Shown in pieces: positions 5,946 through 10,968 of a stretch of DNA of 10,968 bases. The DNA comes from JBBIND01 sp037444075 (lineage in GTDB: Bacteria; Acidobacteriota; Terriglobia; Bryobacterales; Bryobacteraceae), in assembly GCA_037444075.1 (NCBI GenBank), contig JBBIND010000095.1, forward strand, positions 1 to 10,968. Direction: 5' to 3'. How positions within the stretch are numbered: the stretch's first letter is position 1; every line of letters begins with the position of its first letter. The notes under the pieces are model-generated. The model did no database searches. It was not told the DNA's origin and saw only the letters and a program-made list of their open reading frames with translations. The position numbers and the translations under genes were made by a program.

Positions 5946-7328
5946 ATGAGTGCCACTACTATCGGGCGCAGGGAGTTCCTGCTCGGCTCCGCGGCAGCCG
6001 CGGCTTCCAGCGCCGGAGCCGCTCCGTCGCGGCCACCCAACATCGTACTGATCTTCTGCGACGACCTTGGCTACGGCGACCTCGGCTGCTATGGCTCGAG
6101 CATCCGCACTCCGCATCTGGACCGCGTGGCGGCCGAGGGCATGCGCTTCACGCATTTCTACTCCGCCAATCCCGTGTGCTCACCCTCGCGGGCTGCGCTG
6201 CTCACCGGCCGCTACCCCACGCGCGCCGGTGTCCCGCGCGTCCTGTTCCCCCGCGACAAGACCGGTCTGCCGGCTTCCGAGGTCACTTTGGCCCAATTGC
6301 TGAAGGGGCGCGGGTACCGGACTTCCTGCATCGGCAAGTGGCATCTGGGGCATTTGCCCGAGTTCCTGCCCACCAACCGCGGGTTCGACGAGTACTTCGG
6401 CATTCCCTACAGCAACGACATGGAACCGCGGCTGCTCATGCACAACCTGGAGGTGGTGGAACAGACCGCCACGCTGGAAACGCTCACGCCGCGCTACACC
6501 GAGCATGCCGTGCGCTTCATCGACAACAACCGCAACAACCCGTTCTTCCTCTACCTGCCCCACACCTACCCGCACATCCCGCTGGCAGCGTCGGAGCGCT
6601 TCCGGGGCAAGTCAGCCGCTGGGCTGTACGGCGATGTCGTTGAGGAAATCGACTGGGGGGTTGGGCAGATCATGGACGCGTTGCGGCGCAACCGCGTGGA
6701 CAACAACACCCTGTTTCTGTTCAGTTCCGACAACGGCCCGTGGTATCTCGGCAGTCCTGGCCATCTGCGCGGCCGCAAGGGCGGAACGTATGAGGGTGGA
6801 GTCCGCGTTCCATGCCTGGCGCGGCTGCCCGGGCGAATCCCGAAGGGCCGGGTATGCTCCGGCATGGCTTCCGCCATGGACATCCTGCCCACCGTGGCGC
6901 AGCTCTGCGGAGCGTCCCTGCCGCCCAACCCACTCGACGGCATCGACATCTGGCCCCTGCTCTCTGGCCGGCAGAACGAACTGGAGCGCGAGGCCCTGTT
7001 GCACTTCGACAATCTGTTTGTGCAGTGCGCGCGCTGGCGCCGCTGGAAACTTCACATCGCCCGCTACAACACCATGGCCTACAATCCGGCGCCGGCCTCG
7101 GGCCGCGTGAATCTGCCGCTGAGAGAACCGGAGCTTTACGACCTGCTGGCTGACCAGGACGAAAGTTATGATGTGGCTCAGGAAAATCCCCAGGTGGTCG
7201 CCGAGATCAAAGGCCGCATCGAGCGGCTGATGCAGGGATTTCCCGAGGAGGTGCGGAAGGCCCACGCCGAAACGATGGCTCGAGCCACCGGCAATTCGGC
7301 CACCGGCGCTCTGCCCCGCCCCCGATAG
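5946..7328 (+). CDS. Tat-exported sulfatase (arylsulfatase-type)
   Basis: A 460-residue alkaline-phosphatase-superfamily sulfatase that hydrolyses sulfate esters, probably of polysaccharides. The N-terminus carries a twin-arginine signal, IGRREFLLGSAAAAAS, implying folded export to the periplasm. Catalytic features: metal-binding CDDLGYGD (Asp39, Asp40); the formylglycine motif CSPSRAALLTGR with Cys78 and Arg82; GKWHLG (Lys131, His133); HTYPHIPL (His206 to His210); SSDNG (Asp262, Asn263) and RKGGTYEGG (Lys278). The cysteine-type motif requires conversion by a formylglycine-generating or anaerobic maturase, and none is encoded here. I chose ATG 5946 over an upstream in-frame start at 5832 because the Tat motif begins just after it and the upstream extension would overlap the comF leader. 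The DUF1080 gene follows after 29 nt, so they form an operon. The exact sulfatase subfamily cannot be told by eye. Confidence 0.93.
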   Translation: MSATTIGRREFLLGSAAAAASSAGAAPSRPPNIVLIFCDDLGYGDLGCYGSSIRTPHLDRVAAEGMRFTHFYSANPVCSPSRAALLTGRYPTRAGVPRVLFPRDKTGLPASEVTLAQLLKGRGYRTSCIGKWHLGHLPEFLPTNRGFDEYFGIPYSNDMEPRLLMHNLEVVEQTATLETLTPRYTEHAVRFIDNNRNNPFFLYLPHTYPHIPLAASERFRGKSAAGLYGDVVEEIDWGVGQIMDALRRNRVDNNTLFLFSSDNGPWYLGSPGHLRGRKGGTYEGGVRVPCLARLPGRIPKGRVCSGMASAMDILPTVAQLCGASLPPNPLDGIDIWPLLSGRQNELEREALLHFDNLFVQCARWRRWKLHIARYNTMAYNPAPASGRVNLPLREPELYDLLADQDESYDVAQENPQVVAEIKGRIERLMQGFPEEVRKAHAETMARATGNSATGALPRPR

Positions 7329-7357
7329 TAAGAAAGACGAACGCTGAGGAGCACAAG

Positions 7358-8014
7358 ATGAAGTTCTTGATAACCGGCATGATCGTGCTGGCTCTGACTG
7401 TGACCGCGACGGCTCAGTCTGAAATGGAAGCCGGCTTTACATCCCTGTTTGATGGCCAGTCGCTGGCTGGCTGGATTCACGTCGGAGACAAGCGAACCAC
7501 CCGCGGCTACGTGGTCGAAAACGGGCTTCTGGTGTGTCCTTCCGATGGTGGCGGCAACCTGCTTACCACCAGGGAGTTTGCCAATTTCGTCCTGCGGTTT
7601 GATTTCCGCATGGAACCGGGCGGCAACAACGGCGTGGGAATCCGCGCTCCGCTCTTGGGTGACATCGCCTACCAGGGGATGGAGATTCAGATTCTCGACC
7701 ATGACCATGAACGCTATAAGGGCCGCCTGAAGCCGACTCAACTGCACGGGTCCATCTACGATCTGTTCCCGGCAAAGACGGGCGGGTTGAAACCGGCAGG
7801 CGAATGGAATAGCCAGGAAGTGCTCGCAGACGGGCGCCGCGTCCAGGTGCGGCTGAACGGGGAACTCATCCTTGATGCCGACCTCGACTCGGTGACCGAC
7901 CCGGCATTGCTCAAGCGCCACCCGGGCTTAGCGCGTGCTTCAGGACGGGTAGGGTTCCTGGGGCACGCCACCCGCGTGGAATTCCGCAACATTCGCATCA
8001 AGGAACTGCCTTAG
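7358..8014 (+). CDS. Secreted DUF1080 (3-keto-disaccharide hydrolase family) protein
   Basis: A 218-residue protein with a Sec signal peptide (about residues 1-19, ending TATAQ) and one DUF1080 domain with a concanavalin/LamG-like jelly-roll fold. Family marks are SLFDGQSLAGWIHVG near the start, YVVENGLLVC, NFVLRFDFRMEPGGNNGVGIR, YQGMEIQILDHD, HGSIYDLFPAK, GEWNSQEV, and RNIRIKEL at the C-terminus. The Pfam name is 3-keto-disaccharide hydrolase; some members cleave 3-keto-glycosides, and many have no tested activity. AGGAG (7347-7351) lies 6 nt before ATG 7358. It is co-transcribed with the sulfatase, fitting a periplasmic glycan-degrading pair, although the substrate is not readable from sequence. 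Confidence 0.92.
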   Translation: MKFLITGMIVLALTVTATAQSEMEAGFTSLFDGQSLAGWIHVGDKRTTRGYVVENGLLVCPSDGGGNLLTTREFANFVLRFDFRMEPGGNNGVGIRAPLLGDIAYQGMEIQILDHDHERYKGRLKPTQLHGSIYDLFPAKTGGLKPAGEWNSQEVLADGRRVQVRLNGELILDADLDSVTDPALLKRHPGLARASGRVGFLGHATRVEFRNIRIKELP

Positions 8015-8380
8015 TTCTGCCGGAACCTGGCAAGCCTGCCGCACGGTTCCCGTGCGCAGAGCATTCGCGCGAGGCCGCTCGAAGGCAACCGGCGCTGACA
8101 GCCTTGACCGTTCGGCTGCGCCCGAACGAAACTCCGGCCGGGGAGTGCCCACGCGCATTCCCTGCGGCTTTCAGGAAATAGCGCCTGGCACAGGCCGAAT
8201 GTTGTGCACGGACCAGGCGTGAAACCTTCCAGTTGAAAAAACGTCTTGTGGATTCGCGCTAAGGGTAATCCTCTTGGCGCCGGAGCCGATATGTAATAAG
8301 CGATCTGCAGGGGGCTGGCAGGCGATATGAAACTGGGCCGGCGAGCACGAAGAAGACAGGCTCTTGACCCGGGGAGAACT
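8015..8380. other. Gene-free stretch with several hairpins
   Basis: No credible coding frame. Perfect or near-perfect stems occur in series: CGCACGG/CCGTGCG (8040-8046 with 8050-8056), CGTTCGG/CCGAACG (8109-8115 with 8122-8128), ACTCC/GGAGT (8131-8135 with 8142-8146), and CGCCTGG/CCAGGCG (8182-8188 with 8213-8219). None is followed by a T-run. The first probably marks the 3' end of the sulfatase-DUF1080 transcript. The rest could be a structured 3' UTR or an uncharacterised RNA. No Rfam family is recognised. Confidence 0.45.
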
Positions 8381-8387
8381 ATGAGTG

Positions 8388-8396
8388 TGCTATTAT
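8388..8396 (+). promoter_or_regulatory. Extended -10 promoter upstream of the DksA-like gene
   Basis: TGCTATTAT is a good extended -10 element (TGnTATAAT-like). TTGACC (8364-8369) lies upstream, but the spacing of 21 bp is too long for a standard -35. The predicted start near 8403 would give the dksA-like gene a leader of about 255 nt, or could yield a separate short RNA ending at the T-run near 8493. Confidence 0.45.
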
Positions 8397-8403
8397 ATTC
8401 CAG

Positions 8404-8493
8404 GTCGAAGCCCGCGCCGCGGACTTCGGGAGAACCGCCGGGTCGGCGTAATCCTTGTATCCCCAGACGCTTCAGTCTTTGTGCGTTTTTTTT
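8404..8493 (+). ncRNA. Possible short RNA or attenuator in the DksA-like leader
   Basis: Downstream of the extended -10 there is a stem-loop CGAAGCCCGC/GCGGACTTCG (8406-8415 with 8419-8428, one C-A mismatch, GCC loop). Then come a weak stem AGACGC/GCGTTT (8465-8470 with 8483-8488) and a run of eight T (8486-8493). Together these look like a short transcription unit or a terminator/attenuator inside the leader. The terminal stem is weak, and no known RNA family is recognised; it lacks the SRP RNA core and 6S-like pairing. Confidence 0.22.
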
Positions 8494-8548
8494 GAACCTT
8501 TTTGTGCGCCCGAGCGTCTATACGACGTCGTCAAGTTAAATGAAGCAA

Positions 8549-8650
8549 TTATCCGGCAGGGTAACCAGAGCTAAAGGAGGACGAAGCCACAAGTTGTAGT
8601 TACCCGGCAGGGCTAACCAGCCTTGTCCGGAGCAGGCAAGTAGAAGGAGA
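8549..8650 (+). repeat. Duplicated hairpin plus Shine-Dalgarno module in the leader
   Basis: Two imperfect direct repeats 51 nt apart. Copy 1 (8549-8568) is a 6-bp stem TTATCC/GGGTAA; copy 2 (8600-8620) is TTACCC/GGG(C)TAA with one bulged C. Both have the same GGCA loop, and both are followed directly by CCAG. Each is then followed by a ribosome-site-like purine run: AAAGGAGG (8573-8580) after copy 1 and AGAAGGAG (8642-8649) after copy 2. Only the second serves an evident start codon (ATG 8658). After the first there is just a TTG-TAG pair at 8594-8599. A compensating U-G pair and a bulge in the stems suggest the structure is kept. A decoy ribosome site or autoregulatory element is possible. 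Confidence 0.5.
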
Positions 8651-8657
8651 ACCAGCC

Positions 8658-9041
8658 ATGACGAAGAGTGAACTGAAGAAATTCAAGGAGATTCTGGAAG
8701 CCAAGCAGGCGGAACTGGCCCGTGTGCTTCGGAATCGCGAAGGCATCGCGATTGAGAAAAGCGCCGACGCGCTGGACGAGGTACAGTATGCCGCCGAACG
8801 GGAACTCGCCATTCGGACGCTCGACCGCGAAAGCCAGCTTCTTCGTCTTGTGAAGATCGCCCTGCGCCGGCATGGCGATGGCTCTTACGGCACCTGTTTG
8901 CACTGCGAAGAGGACATCAGCCCGCGACGATTGGCCGCCGTGCCGTGGACACCCTACTGCATTGAATGCCAGGAAGCCGCGGACCGCAGCCAGCACAAGA
9001 TGAGCGAAGAACTGGAGGATTACCTCGTCAACGCCGCTTGA
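8658..9041 (+). CDS. TraR/DksA family zinc-finger transcriptional regulator
   Basis: A 127-residue DksA/TraR-type protein. Such proteins enter the RNA polymerase secondary channel and, with or without ppGpp, alter initiation at rRNA, stress and amino-acid promoters. Residues 1-75 form a charged helical hairpin or coiled coil (ELKKFKEILEAKQAELARVL, then a return helix with RESQLLRLVKIALRR). The tip near SADALDEVQ carries acidic residues as in DksA. The C-terminal zinc finger is complete: Cys80/Cys83 (CLHC) and Cys101/Cys104 (CIEC). It is shorter than E. coli DksA (151) and close to the size of the many DksA-like paralogs, so I give no symbol. ATG 8658 has AGAAGGAG 8 nt upstream. It has a long structured leader and a strong terminator after the stop, so it is monocistronic. 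Confidence 0.93.
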   Translation: MTKSELKKFKEILEAKQAELARVLRNREGIAIEKSADALDEVQYAAERELAIRTLDRESQLLRLVKIALRRHGDGSYGTCLHCEEDISPRRLAAVPWTPYCIECQEAADRSQHKMSEELEDYLVNAA

Positions 9042-9067
9042 GTGAACTGCAGATTTTTGTCAGGCCG

Positions 9068-9103
9068 GGGCGCGGGTCGAAAGCCCGCGCCCTTCGTATT
9101 TTC
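9068..9103 (+). terminator. Intrinsic terminator of the DksA-like gene
   Basis: A perfect 9-bp GC stem, GGGCGCGGG (9068-9076) with CCCGCGCCC (9084-9092), has a TCGAAAG loop and is followed by TTCGTATTTTC. It begins 26 nt after the stop codon. It may also serve the convergent pgeF gene ending at 9208, although no matching A-run lies on the left side of the stem. A second small stem, GGGCA/TGCCC (9122-9126 with 9131-9135), follows. Confidence 0.8.
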
Positions 9104-9207
9104 GGCGGCTGTTCCCTGGGCGGGCACGCCTGCCCCGCTTTCCAATCAATGGGTTACGGCCCTGCACAGCCGGAGTTACTTCTTGAGGGGGCGTTTTGCG
9201 AAGGCTA

Positions 9208-9879
9208 CTAAGCCTCTGGACGGATGCCTATGGCCGAAACCAGTCTCCCTGACAGCGTGGATTCCCGCCTGTAGGAGTGGAACTCGTCGGCCAGACAGCA
9301 GGTGCAGAGAGTGCTCCTGTAAATTCGGTCGTGGCTCAAACCGGCGGAGAGTAACTGACGGCGGTTGGCTTCAGCCAGGTCAAGCATAGCCGCGGCGTCC
9401 AGGTCCTTGCGTTCCGGGAACAGGCTGGCGAACAACACCGCCACCTCCGCGCCAACACGATAGCAGCAGAGCCCGATGCCAGGACCAATGGCGGCGTGAA
9501 TGTCTCCCGGCTCGGAGCCAAACTCCAGGGCGAGCCGCTGCACGGTCTTGGCGGCGATTTCCCCCGCGGTTCCACGCCAGCCGGCGTGAATGGCTGCGAC
9601 CACGCGCCGCTTTTCGTCCGCCAGCAGAACCGGCACGCAATCCGCCGTGCGTACGGCGAGCAGACACCCCGGCGTGCTCGAGATGATGGCGTCACCCCGG
9701 CCAAGGCAACCCCCGCCCTGCGCCGTCAGAGTATCGGTGGAATGAATCTGGCGCAGCGTGGCTTGCTGCCAGCTGTCGGGCCATAGAGGGGAGTGACGCG
9801 TGCCAAAGCCATGCTCCAGCCAGGAGAACGCCTCAAAAGCCCGCGCCAGGTAGAGATTGTTATGGTTCTTGCGAAACAC
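9208..9879 (-). CDS. pgeF: PgeF/YfiH-family (laccase-domain) purine nucleoside phosphorylase
   Basis: A 223-residue YfiH-family (DUF152) protein. Known members are zinc-dependent purine nucleoside phosphorylase/adenosine deaminase enzymes, and in E. coli the protein corrects L-Ser misincorporation in peptidoglycan (PgeF). Visible marks are QIHSTDT (His46), RTADCVPVLLAD (Cys81), AAIHAGWRGTAGEI (His98), AAIGPGIGLCCYRVG, and CTCCLADEFHSYRRE near the end; the histidine/cysteine metal site is intact. I chose GTG 9879, 7 nt after the nuoB stop, because it gives the family's usual N-terminus (LEHGFGTRHS about 20 residues in). ATG 9951 would add 24 residues read wholly from the nuoB coding region in another frame. 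It follows nuoB and is probably co-transcribed with it. Confidence 0.9.
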   Translation of the reverse strand: MFRKNHNNLYLARAFEAFSWLEHGFGTRHSPLWPDSWQQATLRQIHSTDTLTAQGGGCLGRGDAIISSTPGCLLAVRTADCVPVLLADEKRRVVAAIHAGWRGTAGEIAAKTVQRLALEFGSEPGDIHAAIGPGIGLCCYRVGAEVAVLFASLFPERKDLDAAAMLDLAEANRRQLLSAGLSHDRIYRSTLCTCCLADEFHSYRRESTLSGRLVSAIGIRPEA

Positions 9880-9886
9880 GAAGACG

Positions 9887-10450
9887 TCAGGCGGATAGCC
9901 GGACTTGCGCGATTGTGACCTGCTTGCGGAAATCCTCGAGCATGCCCTCATCCAAACGCACTTCGGTGGGGCGCCGTGCCAGGGTGGTCATCTGGTCAAT
10001 CTTTTCCTGGAGTTTGAGCAAACCGTAGAAAAGGTTCTCAGGCCGGGGCGGGCACCCGGTGATGTATACGTCCACGGGGACAATCTTGTCCACGCCCTGC
10101 AACGTCGCGTAGGTGTTGAATGGACCGCCGACGCACGCGCAGGCTCCCATCGAGATGACCCACTTGGGGTCGGGCATCTGGTCGTAAATCCTTTTCAGCA
10201 CGGGCGCCATTTTCAGCGTCACCGTGCCGGCGACGATCATGAGGTCCGACTGCCGGGGACTAGGCCGAAAGACCTCGGCCCCAAACCGGGCGATATCGTA
10301 CCTCGCGGCGCTGGCCGAAATCATTTCGATAGCGCAGCAAGCCAGGCCAAAGGTCACCGGCCAAAGCGAGGACTTGCGCGCCCAGTTGAAGACGTAGTCC
10401 ACCGACGTAGTGACCACGTTTTTGTCGAACTGGTTCTGGAGCAACGACAT
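9887..10450 (-). CDS. nuoB: NADH-quinone oxidoreductase subunit B
   Basis: A 187-residue NuoB, the peripheral-arm subunit that carries cluster N2, the last iron-sulfur centre before quinone in complex I. The ligands are all present: the tandem pair in FGLACCAIEM (Cys38, Cys39), Cys104 in SMGACACVGGPF, and Cys133 in ITGCPPRPE. An extra cysteine follows in GACAC where most homologs have Asn or Ser. ATG 10450 has AGGAG (10462-10458, minus) 7 nt upstream. An in-frame ATG at 10486 would add 12 residues but overlaps the predicted -10. No nuoA or nuoC lies next to it: upstream is a divergent DUF1080 gene, downstream pgeF. This nuoB is thus outside a nuo operon, either a dispersed subunit or a second copy. 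Confidence 0.96.
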   Translation of the reverse strand: MSLLQNQFDKNVVTTSVDYVFNWARKSSLWPVTFGLACCAIEMISASAARYDIARFGAEVFRPSPRQSDLMIVAGTVTLKMAPVLKRIYDQMPDPKWVISMGACACVGGPFNTYATLQGVDKIVPVDVYITGCPPRPENLFYGLLKLQEKIDQMTTLARRPTEVRLDEGMLEDFRKQVTIAQVRLSA

Positions 10451-10457
10451 CCGTCTT

Positions 10458-10462
10458 CTCCT
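10458..10462 (-). promoter_or_regulatory. Shine-Dalgarno that fixes the nuoB start
   Basis: AGGAG on the minus strand lies 7 nt before ATG 10450, favouring it over the in-frame ATG at 10486. Confidence 0.75.
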
Positions 10463-10476
10463 GGAGATGAAGTTCG

Positions 10477-10485
10477 ATTCTAGCA
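10477..10485 (-). promoter_or_regulatory. Extended -10 promoter for nuoB-pgeF
   Basis: On the minus strand TGCTAGAAT is a good extended -10 (hexamer TAGAAT, 10482-10477). The -35 region is poor. The start would fall near 10470, giving a leader of about 20 nt that carries the AGGAG site and excluding ATG 10486 as a start. Confidence 0.5.
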
Positions 10486-10608
10486 CAGCACCCGCAGGCT
10501 GCCGTTTTGCCGGGTGGAGCGCGATTTAAGGCCTGCCCTTCCCGCGCGAACCGCAGCCGACGAGCGTGCCCGCGCATCTTCGGGATGGTGGCCGCCGCCG
10601 GCTTCCGC

Positions 10609-10614
10609 TATACT
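10609..10614 (+). promoter_or_regulatory. Candidate -10 element close to the DUF1080 start codon
   Basis: TATACT lies 9 nt before ATG 10624, so the mRNA would have a leader of about 2 nt or none. No Shine-Dalgarno is present. This is the same spacing pattern as before the sulfatase gene. Confidence 0.35.
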
Positions 10615-10623
10615 TGACACGTC

Positions 10624-10968
10624 ATGAGAATCCACATCCGAGCCCTGAGTCGCTGGCTGCTCCTCGGCGCCCTGAGCAGCCTGTTTTGCCTTTCGGCACA
10701 GAGCAATCCTGACCAGAAAGAGTGGCTCCAACTGTTCAACGGCAAGAACCTGGACGGCTGGGCGGTGAAAATCACCGGGCACGACCTCCACGACAACTAC
10801 AAGAACACCTTCCGCGTGGAGGACGGGGTCATGAAGGTCTCCTATGACGGCTACGAGACTTTCGGCAACAAATTCGGCCACATGTTCTACCGCGAGCCGT
10901 TCTCCTACTACATCCTGGCTGTCGAATACCGTTTCGTAGGCGAGCAGGTGGCGGGCGGACCCAACTGG
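10624..10968 (+). CDS. Secreted DUF1080 family protein, 3' end cut by window
   Basis: The first 115 residues of a second DUF1080 protein. It has a Sec signal peptide (MRIHIRALSRWLLLG, hydrophobic to SLFCLSA, likely cut before QSN). The cysteine in LFC is not in a proper lipobox, because Phe precedes it, so a lipoprotein is unlikely. The domain begins WLQLFNGKNLDGWAVKITGH and continues FRVEDGVMKVSYDGY, GHMFYREPFSYYILAVEYRF and GEQVAGGPNW. The DNYKNTFRVEDG layout differs from the paralog at 7358, so the two are not a recent duplication. It is probably periplasmic or extracellular and involved in sugar-polymer breakdown. The gene is divergent from nuoB; the 137-nt gap holds both start regions and no other gene. 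Confidence 0.9.
   Translation, partial: MRIHIRALSRWLLLGALSSLFCLSAQSNPDQKEWLQLFNGKNLDGWAVKITGHDLHDNYKNTFRVEDGVMKVSYDGYETFGNKFGHMFYREPFSYYILAVEYRFVGEQVAGGPNW

Noticed and set aside
8404..8493. SRP RNA (ffs) or 6S RNA identity for the candidate short RNA
   Set aside because: The SRP core GGAAGGAAGCA-type motif is absent, and there is no long 6S-like closed stem with a central bubble.
8327..8539. 70-codon plus-strand ORF before the DksA-like gene
   Set aside because: No ribosome site, Arg/Pro/Ser-rich composition, and it spans the predicted promoter, stem-loop and T-run.
10687..10692. Lipoprotein signal in the right-edge DUF1080 protein
   Set aside because: The residue before Cys is Phe, which does not fit a lipobox; a Sec signal peptidase I site downstream fits better.
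1..10968. tRNA genes, IS elements, att sites, prophage or defence island
   Set aside because: No GGTTCRANNCC-type T-loop in the gaps, no transposase or integrase, no terminal repeats; the HNH protein and HipA-like kinase stand alone without partner genes of known defence systems.

Overview
The window is a GC-rich bacterial chromosome segment made mostly of unrelated housekeeping genes, with short operons on both strands. Several things suggest a soil-type Acidobacteriota, perhaps the Bryobacterales/Solibacter group: a Tat-exported sulfatase next to a DUF1080 protein, a second DUF1080 protein, a HipA-like orphan kinase, an HNH endonuclease joined to comF, and nuoB/pgeF away from other nuo genes. 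This placement is inferred from gene content alone. I see no IS element, prophage, CRISPR array or tRNA.

Layout. 1-340 (-) is the RNase P RNA (rnpB), cut by the window edge at its 3' side. Divergent from it, 433-879 (+) encodes a small protein with a strongly acidic N-terminus and a histone H1-like Lys/Ala tail. 933-1145 (-) is a 70-residue protein of unknown function, divergent from a HipA-like kinase (1199-2038, +). A class III PLP aminotransferase related to glutamate-1-semialdehyde aminomutase follows (2157-3482, +). A roughly 300-nt leader with a strong hairpin and a possible 27-codon ORF then precedes infC (IF-3, + strand). The infC reading frame clearly begins upstream of its first ATG, so it probably uses a non-canonical start.

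On the minus strand, comF and an HNH endonuclease gene form an abutting pair (stop codon of one directly followed by the ATG of the other). The comF frame also continues upstream of its first standard start codon. Divergent from comF, a sulfatase with a twin-arginine signal and a secreted DUF1080 protein form a + strand operon (5946-8014), probably for breakdown of sulfated or otherwise modified glycans. A 643-nt gap follows, holding several hairpins, an extended -10 promoter, a possible short transcript ending in a T8 run, and a duplicated hairpin/Shine-Dalgarno module just ahead of a DksA/TraR-type regulator (8658-9041, +), which ends in a strong intrinsic terminator. nuoB and pgeF form a minus-strand pair (10450 down to 9208). 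A second secreted DUF1080 protein (10624, +) runs off the right edge.

No obvious new multi-gene system is visible. The best leads are at the level of expression: the starts of infC and comF, the duplicated leader before the DksA-like gene, possibly leaderless exported-enzyme genes, the acidic/basic H1-like protein beside rnpB, and the small gene opposite the HipA-like kinase.
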